Source: Actinospineispora acaciae DSM 45401
Lineage (GTDB): Bacteria; Actinomycetota; Actinomycetes; Mycobacteriales; Pseudonocardiaceae
Assembly (NCBI RefSeq): GCF_000620785.1
Contig: NZ_JIAI01000021.1
Span: 26,237 to 90,236, forward strand
DNA length: 64,000 bases
Direction: 5' to 3'
Positions 17,419-26,239 of this stretch are shown piece by piece (the stretch's first letter is position 1; every line of letters begins with the position of its first letter). The position numbers and the translations under genes are program-made. Below the pieces are notes generated by a model. It was not told where the DNA came from, ran no database searches, and saw only the letters and a program-made list of their open reading frames with translations.

Positions 17419-18592
17419 GGACGGGCTGGACCTGCTGACATCGCCGGCCGGGCGCGCGCTGTTGGACCGGCTGGACGGTACGGACGTGAGCGCGACGGAC
17501 GAGCTGAGGCTGGCCTCGGCGCTGCGCAGGGAGTTCCCGGCCGAGCTGGTCACCGCCGCGCTGGGGCAGCACGAGCTGCGGGTGCGCGCCCGCGCGAAGT
17601 TCTCCAGGGCGGGGCGGATGTTCTTCACCCGCGACGGGCTGGAGCAGGCCTCCGCCGAGCCGGTGGCCGCGCACCGGGCCGGACGGTTCGCGGCGGCCGG
17701 GCGCGTGCGGGTGGCCGACCTGTGCTGCGGCATCGGCGGTGACCTGGTCGCGCTGGCCGGCGCGGGCGCGGACGTGCGCGGGGTGGACCTCGACCCGGTG
17801 CACCTGCGGATGGCCACCTTGAACGCGGCGGCCTACGACGTGGCGGGCGCGGTGGACACCTCGCGGGCCGACGTCCGGGACGCGGACCTGGACGGCATGG
17901 ACGCGGCGTTCGTGGACCCCGCGCGGCGGGCCGGCGGGCGGCGGCTGCGCACCGGGGACAGCGAGCCGCCGCTGGACTGGTGCCTGGCCCTGACCGCCCG
18001 TACCCCCCACGTCGCCGTCAAGGCCGCGCCCGGCCTGGACCGCTCGCTGGTGCCGTCCGGCTGGGAGACGGAGTTCGTCGCCGACGGGCGCGAGCTGAAG
18101 GAGGCGGTGATCTGGTCGCCCGCCTTCGCGACCGGCAAGGCGACCAGGGCCACCGTCCTGCCCGGCGGCCACCAGCTGCTCCCGTCACCCGGCGACCCGG
18201 TCCCGTGCCGCCCGCCAGGGCCGTACCTCCTCGACCCGAGCCCGGCGGTCACCCGCGCCGGCCTGGTCGAGGAGCTGGCCCGCGAGCTGGGCGCCTGGAA
18301 GATCGACCCGAGGATCGCGTTCCTGTCCGCCGAACACCCCCCGCACACCCCGTTCGGCCGGACGCTGCGGGTGCTCGACGACGGCCCGTGGCGGGAGAAG
18401 GAGCTGCCCGCCCGGCTGCGCGCGCACCGCATCGGCCCGCTGGACATCCGCCGCCGCGGCCTGGCCGGGGACGTCGACGCGCTGCGGCGGCGGCTCAAGA
18501 CCACCGGCGACCGACCAGGGGTGCTGGTGATGACCCGGGTGAACGACCGCCCGTGGGCGCTGCTCTGCGAACCGGTGGCCGGGCGTTCCTGA
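17387..18592 (+). CDS. SAM-dependent methyltransferase with THUMP-like domain
   Basis: 401 residues from MSFETGQRRAEDG. The Rossmann SAM-binding motif VADLCCGIGGDLVALAGAGA with GVDLD lies near residues 107-132, and the C-terminal part (EKELPARLRAHRIGPLDIRRRGLAGD) matches the THUMP-like domain of a conserved actinobacterial family. A tRNA or rRNA methylation role is possible by analogy, unproven. It overlaps the acyl-CoA ligase by 32 bases, which suggests cotranscription, although the functions look unrelated. Confidence 0.82.
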   Translation: MSFETGQRRAEDGLDLLTSPAGRALLDRLDGTDVSATDELRLASALRREFPAELVTAALGQHELRVRARAKFSRAGRMFFTRDGLEQASAEPVAAHRAGRFAAAGRVRVADLCCGIGGDLVALAGAGADVRGVDLDPVHLRMATLNAAAYDVAGAVDTSRADVRDADLDGMDAAFVDPARRAGGRRLRTGDSEPPLDWCLALTARTPHVAVKAAPGLDRSLVPSGWETEFVADGRELKEAVIWSPAFATGKATRATVLPGGHQLLPSPGDPVPCRPPGPYLLDPSPAVTRAGLVEELARELGAWKIDPRIAFLSAEHPPHTPFGRTLRVLDDGPWREKELPARLRAHRIGPLDIRRRGLAGDVDALRRRLKTTGDRPGVLVMTRVNDRPWALLCEPVAGRS

Positions 18593-18734
18593 GAGCGTCG
18601 TTGTCGGACCCGACAACACCGGTCCTCAATTCGCGCGTAACCGCTAATGCGCGTTCCGTTACTCGGCAGTACGCTCCGTCCCACTTTGGGTGCGGAGAAT
18701 CACATCCGTGCCCCTGGGGAGGGGAGGACGCAAC

Positions 18735-20201
18735 ATGTCCGATGTGGCAGGGACCGTCGAACGTCCGGAGAATCGGACGGTCTTCGGTCATCCGATCGGG
18801 TTAACCAACCTGTTCGGGGTCGAGCTCTGGGAACGGTTCTCGTACTACGGGATGCTCGGCATCCTCATCTACTACCTGTACTACTCGCTGACCGACGGCG
18901 GCCTCGGGCTGCCGCAGGCCACCGCCACCAGCATCACCGGCGCCTACGGCGGCCTGGTCTACCTGGCCACCGTGCTCGGCGGCTGGATGGCCGACCGGTT
19001 GCTCGGCATGGAACGCATGGTGTTCTACGGCGGGTTCGTGGTGATGATCGGGCACATCGCGCTGGCCGTGGTGCCCGGCATGACCGGCGTCGGGGTCGGC
19101 CTGGTGTGTGTCGCGCTGGGCAGCGGCGCGCTCAAGGCGAACGCGTCCTCGCTGCTCGGGCGGCTCTACACCACCGGTGACCCGCGCGCGGACGGCGGCT
19201 TCACGCTGTTCTACATGGGCATCAACCTCGGCGCGTTCTTCGGGCCGTTGCTCACCGGGTTCTTCCAGATCGAGTTCGGGTTCCACTACGGGTTCGGGCT
19301 GGCCGCGGTCGGGATGGGGCTGGGGCTGGGGCAGTACGTGGTGTTCCGCCGCAACCTGGGCACCGCCGGCCGGGAGCCGACCAACCCGCTCCCCGACGCC
19401 GCGCGGGTCAAGGCGGCCGGGATCGGCGTGGCCATCCTGGTGGTCGTGGTGGCCGTGCTGTTCACCGGCGTGGTCACGCTCGCGAACCTGGCCAGGGTCA
19501 CCACCGGGGTGATCGCGGTCGCCTCGATCGCCTACTTCGTGGTGATGCTGACCAGCAAGAAGGTCGAGCCGGTCGAGCGCGCGCGGGTGCGCGCGTTCAT
19601 CCCGCTGTTCATCGCCAACGCCGCGTTCTGGTCGTTGTTCCAGCAGCTGTTCACCATGCTCGCGGTGTACTCCGACGAGCGGATGAACTGGAACATCTTC
19701 GGCTGGCAGGCGCCGCCGGCCTGGATCCAGTCCGAGGAACCGATCTGGATCATCCTGCTGGCCCCTGTGTTCGCCGCCATGTGGACCAAGATGGGCACCC
19801 GCGCGCCGGCCACGCCGATCAAGTTCTCGCTGGGTGTGATCGGCATGGGCGTCGCGTTCCTGCTGTTCCTGCCGATGGCGGGCAGCACCGGCAAGACCAG
19901 CCCGGCGCTGGCGGTGCTCGGGATCATGCTGGTGTTCGCGATCTCCGAGCTGCTGCTCTCGCCGATCGGGCTGTCGGTGACCACCAAGCTGGCGCCCGCG
20001 ACGTTCCGCGCGCAGATGATGGCGCTGTACTTCTTCTCCGTCGGCCTGGGCACCTCGAACGCCGGCGTGCTCGCCAAGTTCTACTCACCGGAGCACGAGT
20101 TCGCCTACTTCGGCCTGTGCGGCGCGATCACCATCGTGATCGGCGTGATCGTCGCCGCCCTCAACCCGTGGATCTCCCGACACATGCAGGGCGTGCACTA
20201 G
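18735..20201 (+). CDS. Proton-dependent oligopeptide transporter (POT/PTR2 family)
   Basis: 488 residues with about 14 hydrophobic segments. Family signatures are clear: FGVELWERFSYYGMLGIL at the N-terminus, GAYGGLVYLATVLGGWMADR, and the PTR2 motif FTLFYMGINLGAFFGPLLTG. It imports di- and tripeptides with protons. The ATG at 18735 has GGGGAGGA just before it. The gene stands alone after a 142-base gap and its end overlaps by four bases the convergent SRPBCC gene. Confidence 0.93.
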   Translation: MSDVAGTVERPENRTVFGHPIGLTNLFGVELWERFSYYGMLGILIYYLYYSLTDGGLGLPQATATSITGAYGGLVYLATVLGGWMADRLLGMERMVFYGGFVVMIGHIALAVVPGMTGVGVGLVCVALGSGALKANASSLLGRLYTTGDPRADGGFTLFYMGINLGAFFGPLLTGFFQIEFGFHYGFGLAAVGMGLGLGQYVVFRRNLGTAGREPTNPLPDAARVKAAGIGVAILVVVVAVLFTGVVTLANLARVTTGVIAVASIAYFVVMLTSKKVEPVERARVRAFIPLFIANAAFWSLFQQLFTMLAVYSDERMNWNIFGWQAPPAWIQSEEPIWIILLAPVFAAMWTKMGTRAPATPIKFSLGVIGMGVAFLLFLPMAGSTGKTSPALAVLGIMLVFAISELLLSPIGLSVTTKLAPATFRAQMMALYFFSVGLGTSNAGVLAKFYSPEHEFAYFGLCGAITIVIGVIVAALNPWISRHMQGVH

Positions 20202-20656
20202 GCGCCGGGGCTCCCAGCCTCACAGTGCTTCTTGAGGCTGGCCGCCTCGGTGTCGACGAACCGGCGGGTCATGCCGCCGGCCAACAGCGAGACCACCCCG
20301 GCCAGCGGGCCGGTCATCTCGACCTCCAGCGTCACCCGGGACCGGCCACCGTCCAGCGCCTCGATGCGGTGGTCGGCCCGGGTGGTGACGCCCGGGCCGT
20401 TCGTCGTCCACTCGAACCGCCGCCCCGGCTCCCACCCGCTGACCCGCCAGACGTTGCGCCCGAGCTTCGGCTGCCGCACCTCCGCGGTGCTGTCCAGCCC
20501 GAACGCCCCGTCCTCCAACCGCCGCACGCTCGTCATCGTCGGCGTCCACCCGGGCCAGCTCTCCACATCCGCGAGCACGTCCCACACCCGCTCAACCGAC
20601 CCGTCCACGTCGACCGCGATCTCATACCGCACGCCGCCAAACTTACGCCCGCCCAC
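20198..20656 (-). CDS. SRPBCC family protein (polyketide cyclase/START-like)
   Basis: 152 residues, one SRPBCC domain: YEIAVDVDGSVERVWDVLADVESWPGWTPTMTSV at the start and RSRVTLEVEMTGPLAGVVSLLAGGMTRRFVDTEA at the end. Such helix-grip proteins bind small hydrophobic molecules; no catalytic role can be read from sequence. An R1 repeat lies directly upstream of the start, and the 3' end meets the peptide transporter gene tail to tail. Confidence 0.8.
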   Translation of the reverse strand: MGGRKFGGVRYEIAVDVDGSVERVWDVLADVESWPGWTPTMTSVRRLEDGAFGLDSTAEVRQPKLGRNVWRVSGWEPGRRFEWTTNGPGVTTRADHRIEALDGGRSRVTLEVEMTGPLAGVVSLLAGGMTRRFVDTEAASLKKHCEAGSPGA

Positions 20657-20661
20657 CCCAT

Positions 20662-20706
20662 CCGCGAGTCGGGATTTCTGTCAGGGTGAGTCGCGGGTTT
20701 TGGCAG
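20662..20706. repeat. Interspersed repeat R1, copy upstream of the SRPBCC gene
   Basis: A 45-base short-form copy beginning CCGCGAGTCGGGATTTCTG and ending TCGCGGGTTTTGGCAG. It separates the SRPBCC gene start from the sulfur-operon promoter 28 bases further on. Confidence 0.8.
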
Positions 20707-20733
20707 CCCGTGGTGTGACCGGTCACCCGGGCG

Positions 20734-20763
20734 TTGACACTTGTTGACTATTCTGATGGATTA
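20734..20763 (+). promoter_or_regulatory. Candidate promoter of the organosulfur operon
   Basis: TTGACA at 20734-20739 followed after 17-18 bases by TGGATT/GGATTA (20757-20763) would start transcription at or within a base or two of the ATG at 20770, giving a leaderless leader-peptide ORF. A second TTGACT at 20744 is too close to be the -35 of this start. Inferred from spacing. Confidence 0.5.
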
Positions 20764-20769
20764 AGTCAC

Positions 20770-20844
20770 ATGCACCGGCCGCCGCTCACCCAGCGACGTC
20801 ACGTCGACTTCGCGCTGGTCAGCTCGCAGGCCTGTCGTCTCTGA
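20770..20844 (+). CDS. Cysteine-containing sulfur leader peptide
   Basis: A 24-residue ORF starting MHRPPLTQRR, continuing HVDFALV and ending SSQACRL. It matches the actinobacterial putative leader-peptide family with an RHVDL...S.xCR core found before sulfur-assimilation genes. In mycobacteria, leaderless cysteine-bearing ORFs act as cysteine-responsive attenuators. Here it lies 45 bases upstream of sfnG, so low cysteine supply stalling the ribosome at the Cys codon near its end could raise expression of the sulfone/sulfonate genes. The regulatory role is inferred from family and position. Confidence 0.72.
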   Translation: MHRPPLTQRRHVDFALVSSQACRL

Positions 20845-20889
20845 ACCCAACCCGACACATCAGGCACACGCCTCCCGGGGAGTTCAGAC

Positions 20890-21990
20890 ATGTCAGAGAT
20901 CAAGTTCGCCTACTGGGTGCCCAACGTGAGCGGCGGCCTGGTCACCAGCACGATCGACCAGCGCACCGACTGGGGCTACGACTACAACCGCGAGCTGGCG
21001 GTGCTCGCGGAGAACAACGGCTTCGACTACGCGCTCTCGCAGGTCCGCTACATGGCCAGCTACGGCGCGGAGTACCAGCACGAGTCCACCAGCTTCAGCC
21101 TCGCGCTGCTGCTTGCCACCGAGCGGCTGAAGGTCATCGCCGCCGTGCACCCCGGGCTGTGGCACCCGGGCGTGCTGGCCAAGCTGGGCGCGACCGCCGA
21201 CCACCTCTCGCACGGCCGGTTCGCGGTGAACGTGGTCAGCGGCTGGTTCAAGGGCGAGTTCACCGCGCTCGGCGAGCCGTGGCTGGAGCACGACGAGCGC
21301 TACCGCCGCTCCGAGGAGTTCATCCGTGCGCTGCGCGGCATCTGGACCGAGGACGGGTTCTCGCTTGGCGGTGACTTTTACCGGATCCGGGACTTCTCGC
21401 TCAAGCCGAAGCCGGTTCGGGGTCCCGACCGGCCGCACCCGGAGATCTTCCAGGGCGGCAACTCGACGGCGGCCCGGCGGATGGCCGGGCGGGTGTCGGA
21501 CTGGTACTTCAGCAACGGCAAGGACTTCGACGGGGTGGTCGAGCAGCTGCGTGACGTCCACGCCAGCGCCGCCTCGGAGGGGCGGTCGGTGCGGTTCGGG
21601 CTGAACGGGTTCCTGATCGCGCGGGACACCGAGGCGGAGGCGCGCGAGACGCTGCGCGAGATCGTCGCCAGGGCGCACCGGCCGTCGGTGGAGGGCTTCC
21701 GGGACGCGGTGACCCAGGCCGGGAAGTCCACATCGGACGGCAAGGGGATGTGGGCGGACAGCTCGTTCGAGGACCTGGTGCAGTACAACGACGGGTTCCG
21801 GACCCAGCTGATCGGCACGCCCGAGCAGGTCGCGGAGCGGATCGTGCGCTACAAGGCGCTGGGCGTGGACCTGATGCTGCTCGGCTTCCTGCACTACCAC
21901 GAGGAGGTCGAGTACTTCGGCCGTCGGGTGCTGCCGCTGGTGCGCGAGCTGGAGGCGTCGTCGCCGGCGCGGGAGTCGGTGTCGGTCTGA
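20890..21990 (+). CDS. sfnG: Dimethylsulfone monooxygenase (SfnG-type)
   Basis: A 366-residue flavin-dependent luciferase-like monooxygenase. MSEIKFAYWVPNVSGGLVTSTIDQRT, the HPGLWHPGVLAKLGATADH region and VSGWFKGEFTALGEPWLEHDERY are characteristic of SfnG, which oxidises dimethylsulfone with FMNH2 to methanesulfinate. GGGGAG lies seven bases before the ATG. The stop codon TGA is the first part of an R1 repeat. It is followed by ssuD and a transporter, making a sulfur-scavenging operon. No flavin reductase is in the window, so FMNH2 must come from elsewhere. Confidence 0.92.
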   Translation: MSEIKFAYWVPNVSGGLVTSTIDQRTDWGYDYNRELAVLAENNGFDYALSQVRYMASYGAEYQHESTSFSLALLLATERLKVIAAVHPGLWHPGVLAKLGATADHLSHGRFAVNVVSGWFKGEFTALGEPWLEHDERYRRSEEFIRALRGIWTEDGFSLGGDFYRIRDFSLKPKPVRGPDRPHPEIFQGGNSTAARRMAGRVSDWYFSNGKDFDGVVEQLRDVHASAASEGRSVRFGLNGFLIARDTEAEARETLREIVARAHRPSVEGFRDAVTQAGKSTSDGKGMWADSSFEDLVQYNDGFRTQLIGTPEQVAERIVRYKALGVDLMLLGFLHYHEEVEYFGRRVLPLVRELEASSPARESVSV

Positions 21991-22034
21991 CGGAAACCCC
22001 GACTCACCCTGACAGAAATCCCGACTCGCGGGCG
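21987..22034. repeat. Interspersed repeat R1, copy between sfnG and ssuD
   Basis: CTGACGGAAACCCCGACTCA continuing to CCGACTCGCGGGCGG. It begins at the sfnG stop and ends 19 bases before the ssuD ATG, so it is transcribed within the operon and could shape the intercistronic RNA. Confidence 0.8.
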
Positions 22035-22052
22035 GGTTTTGGAGGTACGGAC

Positions 22053-23213
22053 ATGAGTGGCGTGCGGGTGCACTGGTTCCTTCCGACGTACGGGGACGGG
22101 CGGCAGCCGGTGGGCGGGGGGCATGGGGTGGCGGTGGGGTCGGCCGGTGGGGTGCGGCCGGCGACCTTGGGGTATTTGACGCAGGTCGCGCGGGCGGCGG
22201 AGCAGTTGGGGTTTGAGGCGGCGTTGACCCCGACGGGCATGTGGTGTGAGGACGCCTGGTTGACGACCGCGATGTTGTCGCAGACCACCGAGCGGTTGAA
22301 GTTTCTCGTCGCGTTCCGGCCGGGGATGTTGACGCCGACGCTGGCGGCGCAGATGGCGGCCACCTACCAGCGGCACACCGGCGGGCGGCTGCTGCTCAAC
22401 ATCGTGACCGGCGGCGAGCCGACCGAGCAGCGCGCCTACGGCGACTTCCTGTCCAAGGACGACCGCTACGCGCGCACCGGCGAGTTCCTGCACGTCGTAC
22501 GGGCGCTGTGGCGCGGCGAGACGGTGGACTTCGACGGGCGGCACGTGCGGGTCCAGGGCGCGTCGCTGCTGCGCACGCCGGACCCGGTGCCGCCGGTGTA
22601 CTTCGGCGGGTCCTCGGCGGCCGCCGGCGAGGTGGCCGCCGAGCACGTCGACACCTACCTGACCTGGGGCGAACCGCCCGACCAGGTCGCCGAGAAGCTG
22701 GCCTGGGTGCGCAAGCTGGCCGCCGAGAGGGGGCGCACGCTGCGCTTCGGGATCCGGCTGCACGTGATCGCCCGCGACACCTCGGAGGCGGCCTGGGCGG
22801 TGGCCCAGCAGACGCTGGACGCGCTGGACCCGGCCGCGATCGAGGCGGTGCAGGCCGGGCTGGCCCGCTCGGAGTCCGAGGGCCAGCGGCGGATGCGCGC
22901 GCTGCACAACGGCTCGACCGAGCGGCTGGAGGTGGCGCCGAACCTGTGGGCCGGCATCGGGCTGGTCCGGGGCGGGGCGGGCACCGCGCTGGTGGGCAGC
23001 CACACCGAGGTGGCCGACCGGATCGCGGAGTACCACGCGCTGGGCATCGACGAGTTCGTGCTCTCCGGCCACCCGCACCTGGAGGAGGCCTGGTGGGTGG
23101 GCGAGGGCGTGCTGCCGGTGCTGCGCGCGCGTGGCCTGTGGGAGCCGCCGGCCGGGTCGGTCGCGCACGCCGGGGCGGAGACGGCGGCCGTCCCGTTCGC
23201 GCGGGCACGATGA
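22053..23213 (+). CDS. ssuD: FMNH2-dependent alkanesulfonate monooxygenase (SsuD)
   Basis: 386 residues of the bacterial luciferase family. The start VRVHWFLPTYGDGR, ALTPTGMWCEDAWLTTAML, KFLVAFRPGMLTPTLAAQMAATYQR and NIVTGGEPTEQRAYGDFL all match SsuD, which cleaves C1 and longer alkanesulfonates to aldehyde and sulfite. The Cys in MWCEDAW corresponds to the conserved active-site Cys of SsuD. GGAGG precedes the ATG at 22053. The stop overlaps the transporter start as ATGA. Confidence 0.93.
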   Translation: MSGVRVHWFLPTYGDGRQPVGGGHGVAVGSAGGVRPATLGYLTQVARAAEQLGFEAALTPTGMWCEDAWLTTAMLSQTTERLKFLVAFRPGMLTPTLAAQMAATYQRHTGGRLLLNIVTGGEPTEQRAYGDFLSKDDRYARTGEFLHVVRALWRGETVDFDGRHVRVQGASLLRTPDPVPPVYFGGSSAAAGEVAAEHVDTYLTWGEPPDQVAEKLAWVRKLAAERGRTLRFGIRLHVIARDTSEAAWAVAQQTLDALDPAAIEAVQAGLARSESEGQRRMRALHNGSTERLEVAPNLWAGIGLVRGGAGTALVGSHTEVADRIAEYHALGIDEFVLSGHPHLEEAWWVGEGVLPVLRARGLWEPPAGSVAHAGAETAAVPFARAR

Positions 23214-24526
23214 CCACCGTCGCCTTACCCGCGACCGGCGAGCGGCCGCCGGCATCGGCGCGGACGATCCTGCTGGCCAGCCTGGTCGGTACCACGGTGG
23301 AGTGGTACGACTTCTTCCTCTACGCCACGGCGGCGAGCCTGGTGTTCCCCGCGCTGTTCTTCCCGGCGGACGATCCGGTGGTCGGCACGCTGCTGGCGTT
23401 CGGCACGTTCGCGGTCGGGTTCGTGGCGCGGCCGATCGGCGGGCTGCTGTTCGGGCACATCGGCGACCGGCTCGGGCGCAAGCGGACGCTGGTGGCCACG
23501 ATGGTGCTGATGGGCGCGGCGACCGCGCTGATCGGGCTGTTGCCGGGGGTGGCCACGATCGGGCTGGCCGCGCCGGTGCTGCTGGTGGTGCTGCGGATCC
23601 TGCAGGGGCTGGCGGTCGGCGGGGAGTGGGGCGGCGCGGTGCTGCTGGCCACCGAGAACGCCCCGCCCGGGAAGATCGGCCGGTTCGGCAGCGTGCCGCA
23701 GGTCGGGCTGGGGCTCGGGCTGGCGCTGGGCACTGGCGTGTTCGCGCTGCTCGGCGAGGCGCTCGGGCGGGAGGCGTTCGCGTCCTACGGCTGGCGGATC
23801 GCGTTCGTGCTCAGCGTGGTGCTGGTCGCGGTGGGGCTGGTGGTGCGGCTGCGGGTGTTGGAGACCCCGGAGTTCCGGCGGCTGGCGACGTCCGGCGGGC
23901 TGGCCCGGGTGCCGGCGGTGGAGGTGTTTCGCACCAGGGAGCATCGGCGCGGGCTGGGGCTGGGCATGCTGGCGCGCTGGGCGGAGGGGGCGTCGTTCAA
24001 CACCTGGGCGGTGTTCGCGATCAGCTACGCCACCACGACCGTGCGGTTGAACAAGGTGGACGTGCTGTTGGCGGTCACGGCGGGGGCGTTGCTGATGGCC
24101 GCGCTCACGCCGGTCGCGGGCGCGCTGGCGGATCGGTACGGCAGGCGGGCGGTGTTCGCGGCCGGGGTGGTGGCGTTCGGGGTGACGGTGCTGCCGTCGT
24201 TCTATGCGCTGCGCTCCGGGTCGACGGTGCTGGCGACGGTGGTGCTGGTCGGTCAGCTCGGCATCGGCTACGCGCTGATGACCGGGGCGGAGGCCACCCT
24301 TTTCGCCGAGCTGTTCGACGCGAAGGTCCGCTACACCGGCATGTCGCTGGTGTTCCAGGGCTCCGGCGTGTGGGCGTCCGGCCTCACCCCGGTGATCCTC
24401 ACCGCGCTGCTGGCCGCCGCCAACGGCGCCCCCTGGGCGCCCGGTGTGTACCTGGCGGCGGTCTCCGTACTCAGCCTGCTCGCCGTGCTGGCGATGTACC
24501 GCTGGCTACCGACGGCCCGCCGCTGA
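23210..24526 (+). CDS. MHS-family MFS transporter, probable sulfonate/sulfone uptake
   Basis: A 438-residue, 12-segment MFS protein. TTVEWYDFFLYATAASLVFPALFF and the loop GHIGDRLGRKRTLVATMVLMG are signatures of the metabolite:H+ symporter (MHS) family, and GEWGGAVLLATENAP is its fifth-segment motif. Coupled by ATGA to ssuD, it probably brings in the sulfonate or sulfone used by the two monooxygenases in place of an SsuABC importer. Substrate is inferred. The 3' end overlaps the convergent siderophore-interacting gene by 21 bases. Confidence 0.88.
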   Translation: MTTVALPATGERPPASARTILLASLVGTTVEWYDFFLYATAASLVFPALFFPADDPVVGTLLAFGTFAVGFVARPIGGLLFGHIGDRLGRKRTLVATMVLMGAATALIGLLPGVATIGLAAPVLLVVLRILQGLAVGGEWGGAVLLATENAPPGKIGRFGSVPQVGLGLGLALGTGVFALLGEALGREAFASYGWRIAFVLSVVLVAVGLVVRLRVLETPEFRRLATSGGLARVPAVEVFRTREHRRGLGLGMLARWAEGASFNTWAVFAISYATTTVRLNKVDVLLAVTAGALLMAALTPVAGALADRYGRRAVFAAGVVAFGVTVLPSFYALRSGSTVLATVVLVGQLGIGYALMTGAEATLFAELFDAKVRYTGMSLVFQGSGVWASGLTPVILTALLAAANGAPWAPGVYLAAVSVLSLLAVLAMYRWLPTARR

Positions 24527-25369
24527 GAGCTCGGCGTCGCGCTTGGCCTCGGCCTCCAGGTCGGCGCGTTTCACGGCGCGGTAGGACTCGTCGTCGAAGC
24601 CTCGGCGCCAGTAGCCGGAGATGGACAGCTGGTCCATGGTCAGGCCGCGCTCGTGCAGCAGGTGGCGGCGCAGCAGCTTGACCGCGTTCGCCTCGCCGTG
24701 CACGAACGCGTGCACCCGGCCGGCCGGGAAGTCGAACCCGCGCACCTCGTCGAGGATCGCGTCCTGGCCGGCCTCCGAGCGCAGCAGCCAGCGAAGCCGC
24801 AGGTCACCGGGGCAGGGCAGGTCCTGGCGCTCGGCGGCGTCCTCGACCTCGACGAACGCGTACGCCGGCACCCCGCTCGGGACCCTGGCCAGCGCGGCGG
24901 CGATGGCCGGCAGCGCGGCCTCGTCCCCCACGAACAGGTGCCAGTCCGCGGTGGGGTCCGGCGAGTACGCGCCGCCGGGGCCGAGCACCAGCAGCTCGGT
25001 GCCGGGGCCGGCGGTCGCGGCCCACGGGCCGGCCAGGCCCTCGTCGCCGTGGTGCACGAAGTCGATGGTGACCTCGCCGGCCTCGGTGTCCACCGCGCGG
25101 ATGGTGTACGTGCGCAGCGCCGGCCAGTGCTCGCGGGGCAGCTCGGCGCGCACCCGCTCCATGTCGAACGGCTCCGGGTAGCCGACCTCGGGCCGGCGGA
25201 ACACGACCTTGACGTAGGCGTCGGTGTGCGGGCTCTCCGCGAAGCGGGCGAGCGCGCCCGGGTCGTCCGGGGCGGCGACCACGCGGATCATGTGCGGGGT
25301 GACCCGCTCGGTCCGGCGAACCAGTAGTCTGGTCGTGGCTGGTGCCTTGCGAGGTCCTCGGTCCGCCAT
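24506..25369 (-). CDS. Siderophore-interacting protein (ferric-siderophore reductase)
   Basis: 287 residues from MADRGPRK, with GGGAG five bases before the ATG at 25369. The FAD-binding motif RTYTIR near residue 88, the NAD(P)-binding WHLFVGDEAALPAIAAAL and the SIP C-terminal helix region HAFVHGEANAVKLLRRHLL...ISGYWRRG are all present. It reduces iron in imported siderophores in the cytoplasm. An iron box at 25390-25403 sits just upstream, so expression should rise under iron limitation. Confidence 0.93.
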   Translation of the reverse strand: MADRGPRKAPATTRLLVRRTERVTPHMIRVVAAPDDPGALARFAESPHTDAYVKVVFRRPEVGYPEPFDMERVRAELPREHWPALRTYTIRAVDTEAGEVTIDFVHHGDEGLAGPWAATAGPGTELLVLGPGGAYSPDPTADWHLFVGDEAALPAIAAALARVPSGVPAYAFVEVEDAAERQDLPCPGDLRLRWLLRSEAGQDAILDEVRGFDFPAGRVHAFVHGEANAVKLLRRHLLHERGLTMDQLSISGYWRRGFDDESYRAVKRADLEAEAKRDAELSAAGRR

Positions 25370-25389
25370 GCCAGCTCCCATCCGTTGAC

Positions 25390-25403
25390 TTAGGCTAGCC
25401 TAA
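25390..25403. promoter_or_regulatory. IdeR/DmdR-type iron box
   Basis: TTAGGCTAGCCTAA, a perfect 14-base palindrome matching the core of the actinobacterial iron box (TTAGGTTAGGCTnACCTAA). It lies 21 bases upstream of the siderophore-interacting protein start, where an Fe(II)-loaded DtxR-family repressor would block its promoter. Confidence 0.8.
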
Positions 25404-25454
25404 CTCACTCTTTTCTACCCGCTCGCGGCCGTGGGGTGCCACCCACCGACCGGG

Positions 25455-26108
25455 TCATGGCGCCAGGTGGCGCACCATTCGTGCTATCTGATCACGATAC
25501 GCGGTGAGGAACTCCGCGGAGTCCGGCTCGGCGGCCACGATCCGGCGGGCGATCTGGGGCAGCAGCGTGGGTGCGGCCGCCGCTCCGAACAGCGCGAGCA
25601 TGACGTGCGCGGGGTCCAGGTCGGGGGCCAGCTCGCCGGCCGCCTGGCGCCGGCGTATCTCGGCGAGCTGCTCGACCAGGAAGTCGGGTTCGTCGGGCTG
25701 CTCGTCGACGGGCGGGGTGCCGCCGAGCGCCTCCCAGGCCATCAGTCGGGCCCACGAGCGGTGTTCCTCGGTGGCGATGACGTAGTCGGCGGCGACCTGG
25801 TCCAGCGGCCGGTCCGGGCGGCTGATGTCGGTCACGACCGCCCGCCATTTGCGCATCAGCGCCCGGTAGAGGCCGGCCTTGCCGTCGAAGTAGTACGAGA
25901 TCAGCTGGGCGTTCACGCCGGCGCGCGCGGCGATCCGGCTCACCCGGGCGCCGGCGAAGCCGTGCTCGCCGAACTCCTCCACGGCCGCGCCCAGGATCCG
26001 CTCCCTGGTGCGCTCCGGGTCCCGGCGGCGCTGCGTCTCGTCGGGCGAGCGGCGCGAGCGGCGCGGGCGGCCGGTGTCGGTGTCGGTCTCGGGGCGGCGG
26101 GCTGGCAC
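25455..26108 (-). CDS. TetR family regulator
   Basis: 217 residues. After an Arg-rich N-terminus, the HTH (residues about 33-80) reads RTRERILGAAVEEFGEHGFAG...RIAARAGVNAQLISYYFDGKAGLYRAL. The C-terminal part is the TetR_C type with RSWARLMAWEAL. It is divergent from the FAD monooxygenase with a 131-base intergenic region carrying a candidate operator, so it most likely represses that gene. The siderophore gene downstream on the same strand has its own iron box. Confidence 0.88.
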   Translation of the reverse strand: MPARRPETDTDTGRPRRSRRSPDETQRRRDPERTRERILGAAVEEFGEHGFAGARVSRIAARAGVNAQLISYYFDGKAGLYRALMRKWRAVVTDISRPDRPLDQVAADYVIATEEHRSWARLMAWEALGGTPPVDEQPDEPDFLVEQLAEIRRRQAAGELAPDLDPAHVMLALFGAAAAPTLLPQIARRIVAAEPDSAEFLTAYRDQIARMVRHLAP

Positions 26109-26168
26109 GGATGTCGATGCTAGCTCGTTCTCGGGCCGTTCAGTCGTCGCGATGACAGTTTCATCTAA

Positions 26169-26201
26169 ACGATTGACAGAGTCATTCGTACGATTGATAG
26201 T
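26169..26201. promoter_or_regulatory. Promoter and TetR operator for the flavin monooxygenase
   Basis: ACGATTGACAG (26169-26179) and TACGATTGATAG (26189-26200) are near-direct repeats, and CGATTGA-CAGAG-TCATTCG (26170-26188) is an imperfect inverted repeat. TTGACA (26173-26178) spaced 17 bases from GATAGT (26196-26201) fits a promoter for the plus-strand monooxygenase. A repressor bound here would cover the -35 box. Confidence 0.55.
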
Positions 26202-26239
26202 TGTGGAGGCAACGGCGACGAGCGGTGAGGAGCGGTGTG

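Noticed and set aside
20845..20889. SAM or other riboswitch before sfnG
   Set aside because: The gap between leader ORF and sfnG is only 45 bases and shows no conserved riboswitch core.
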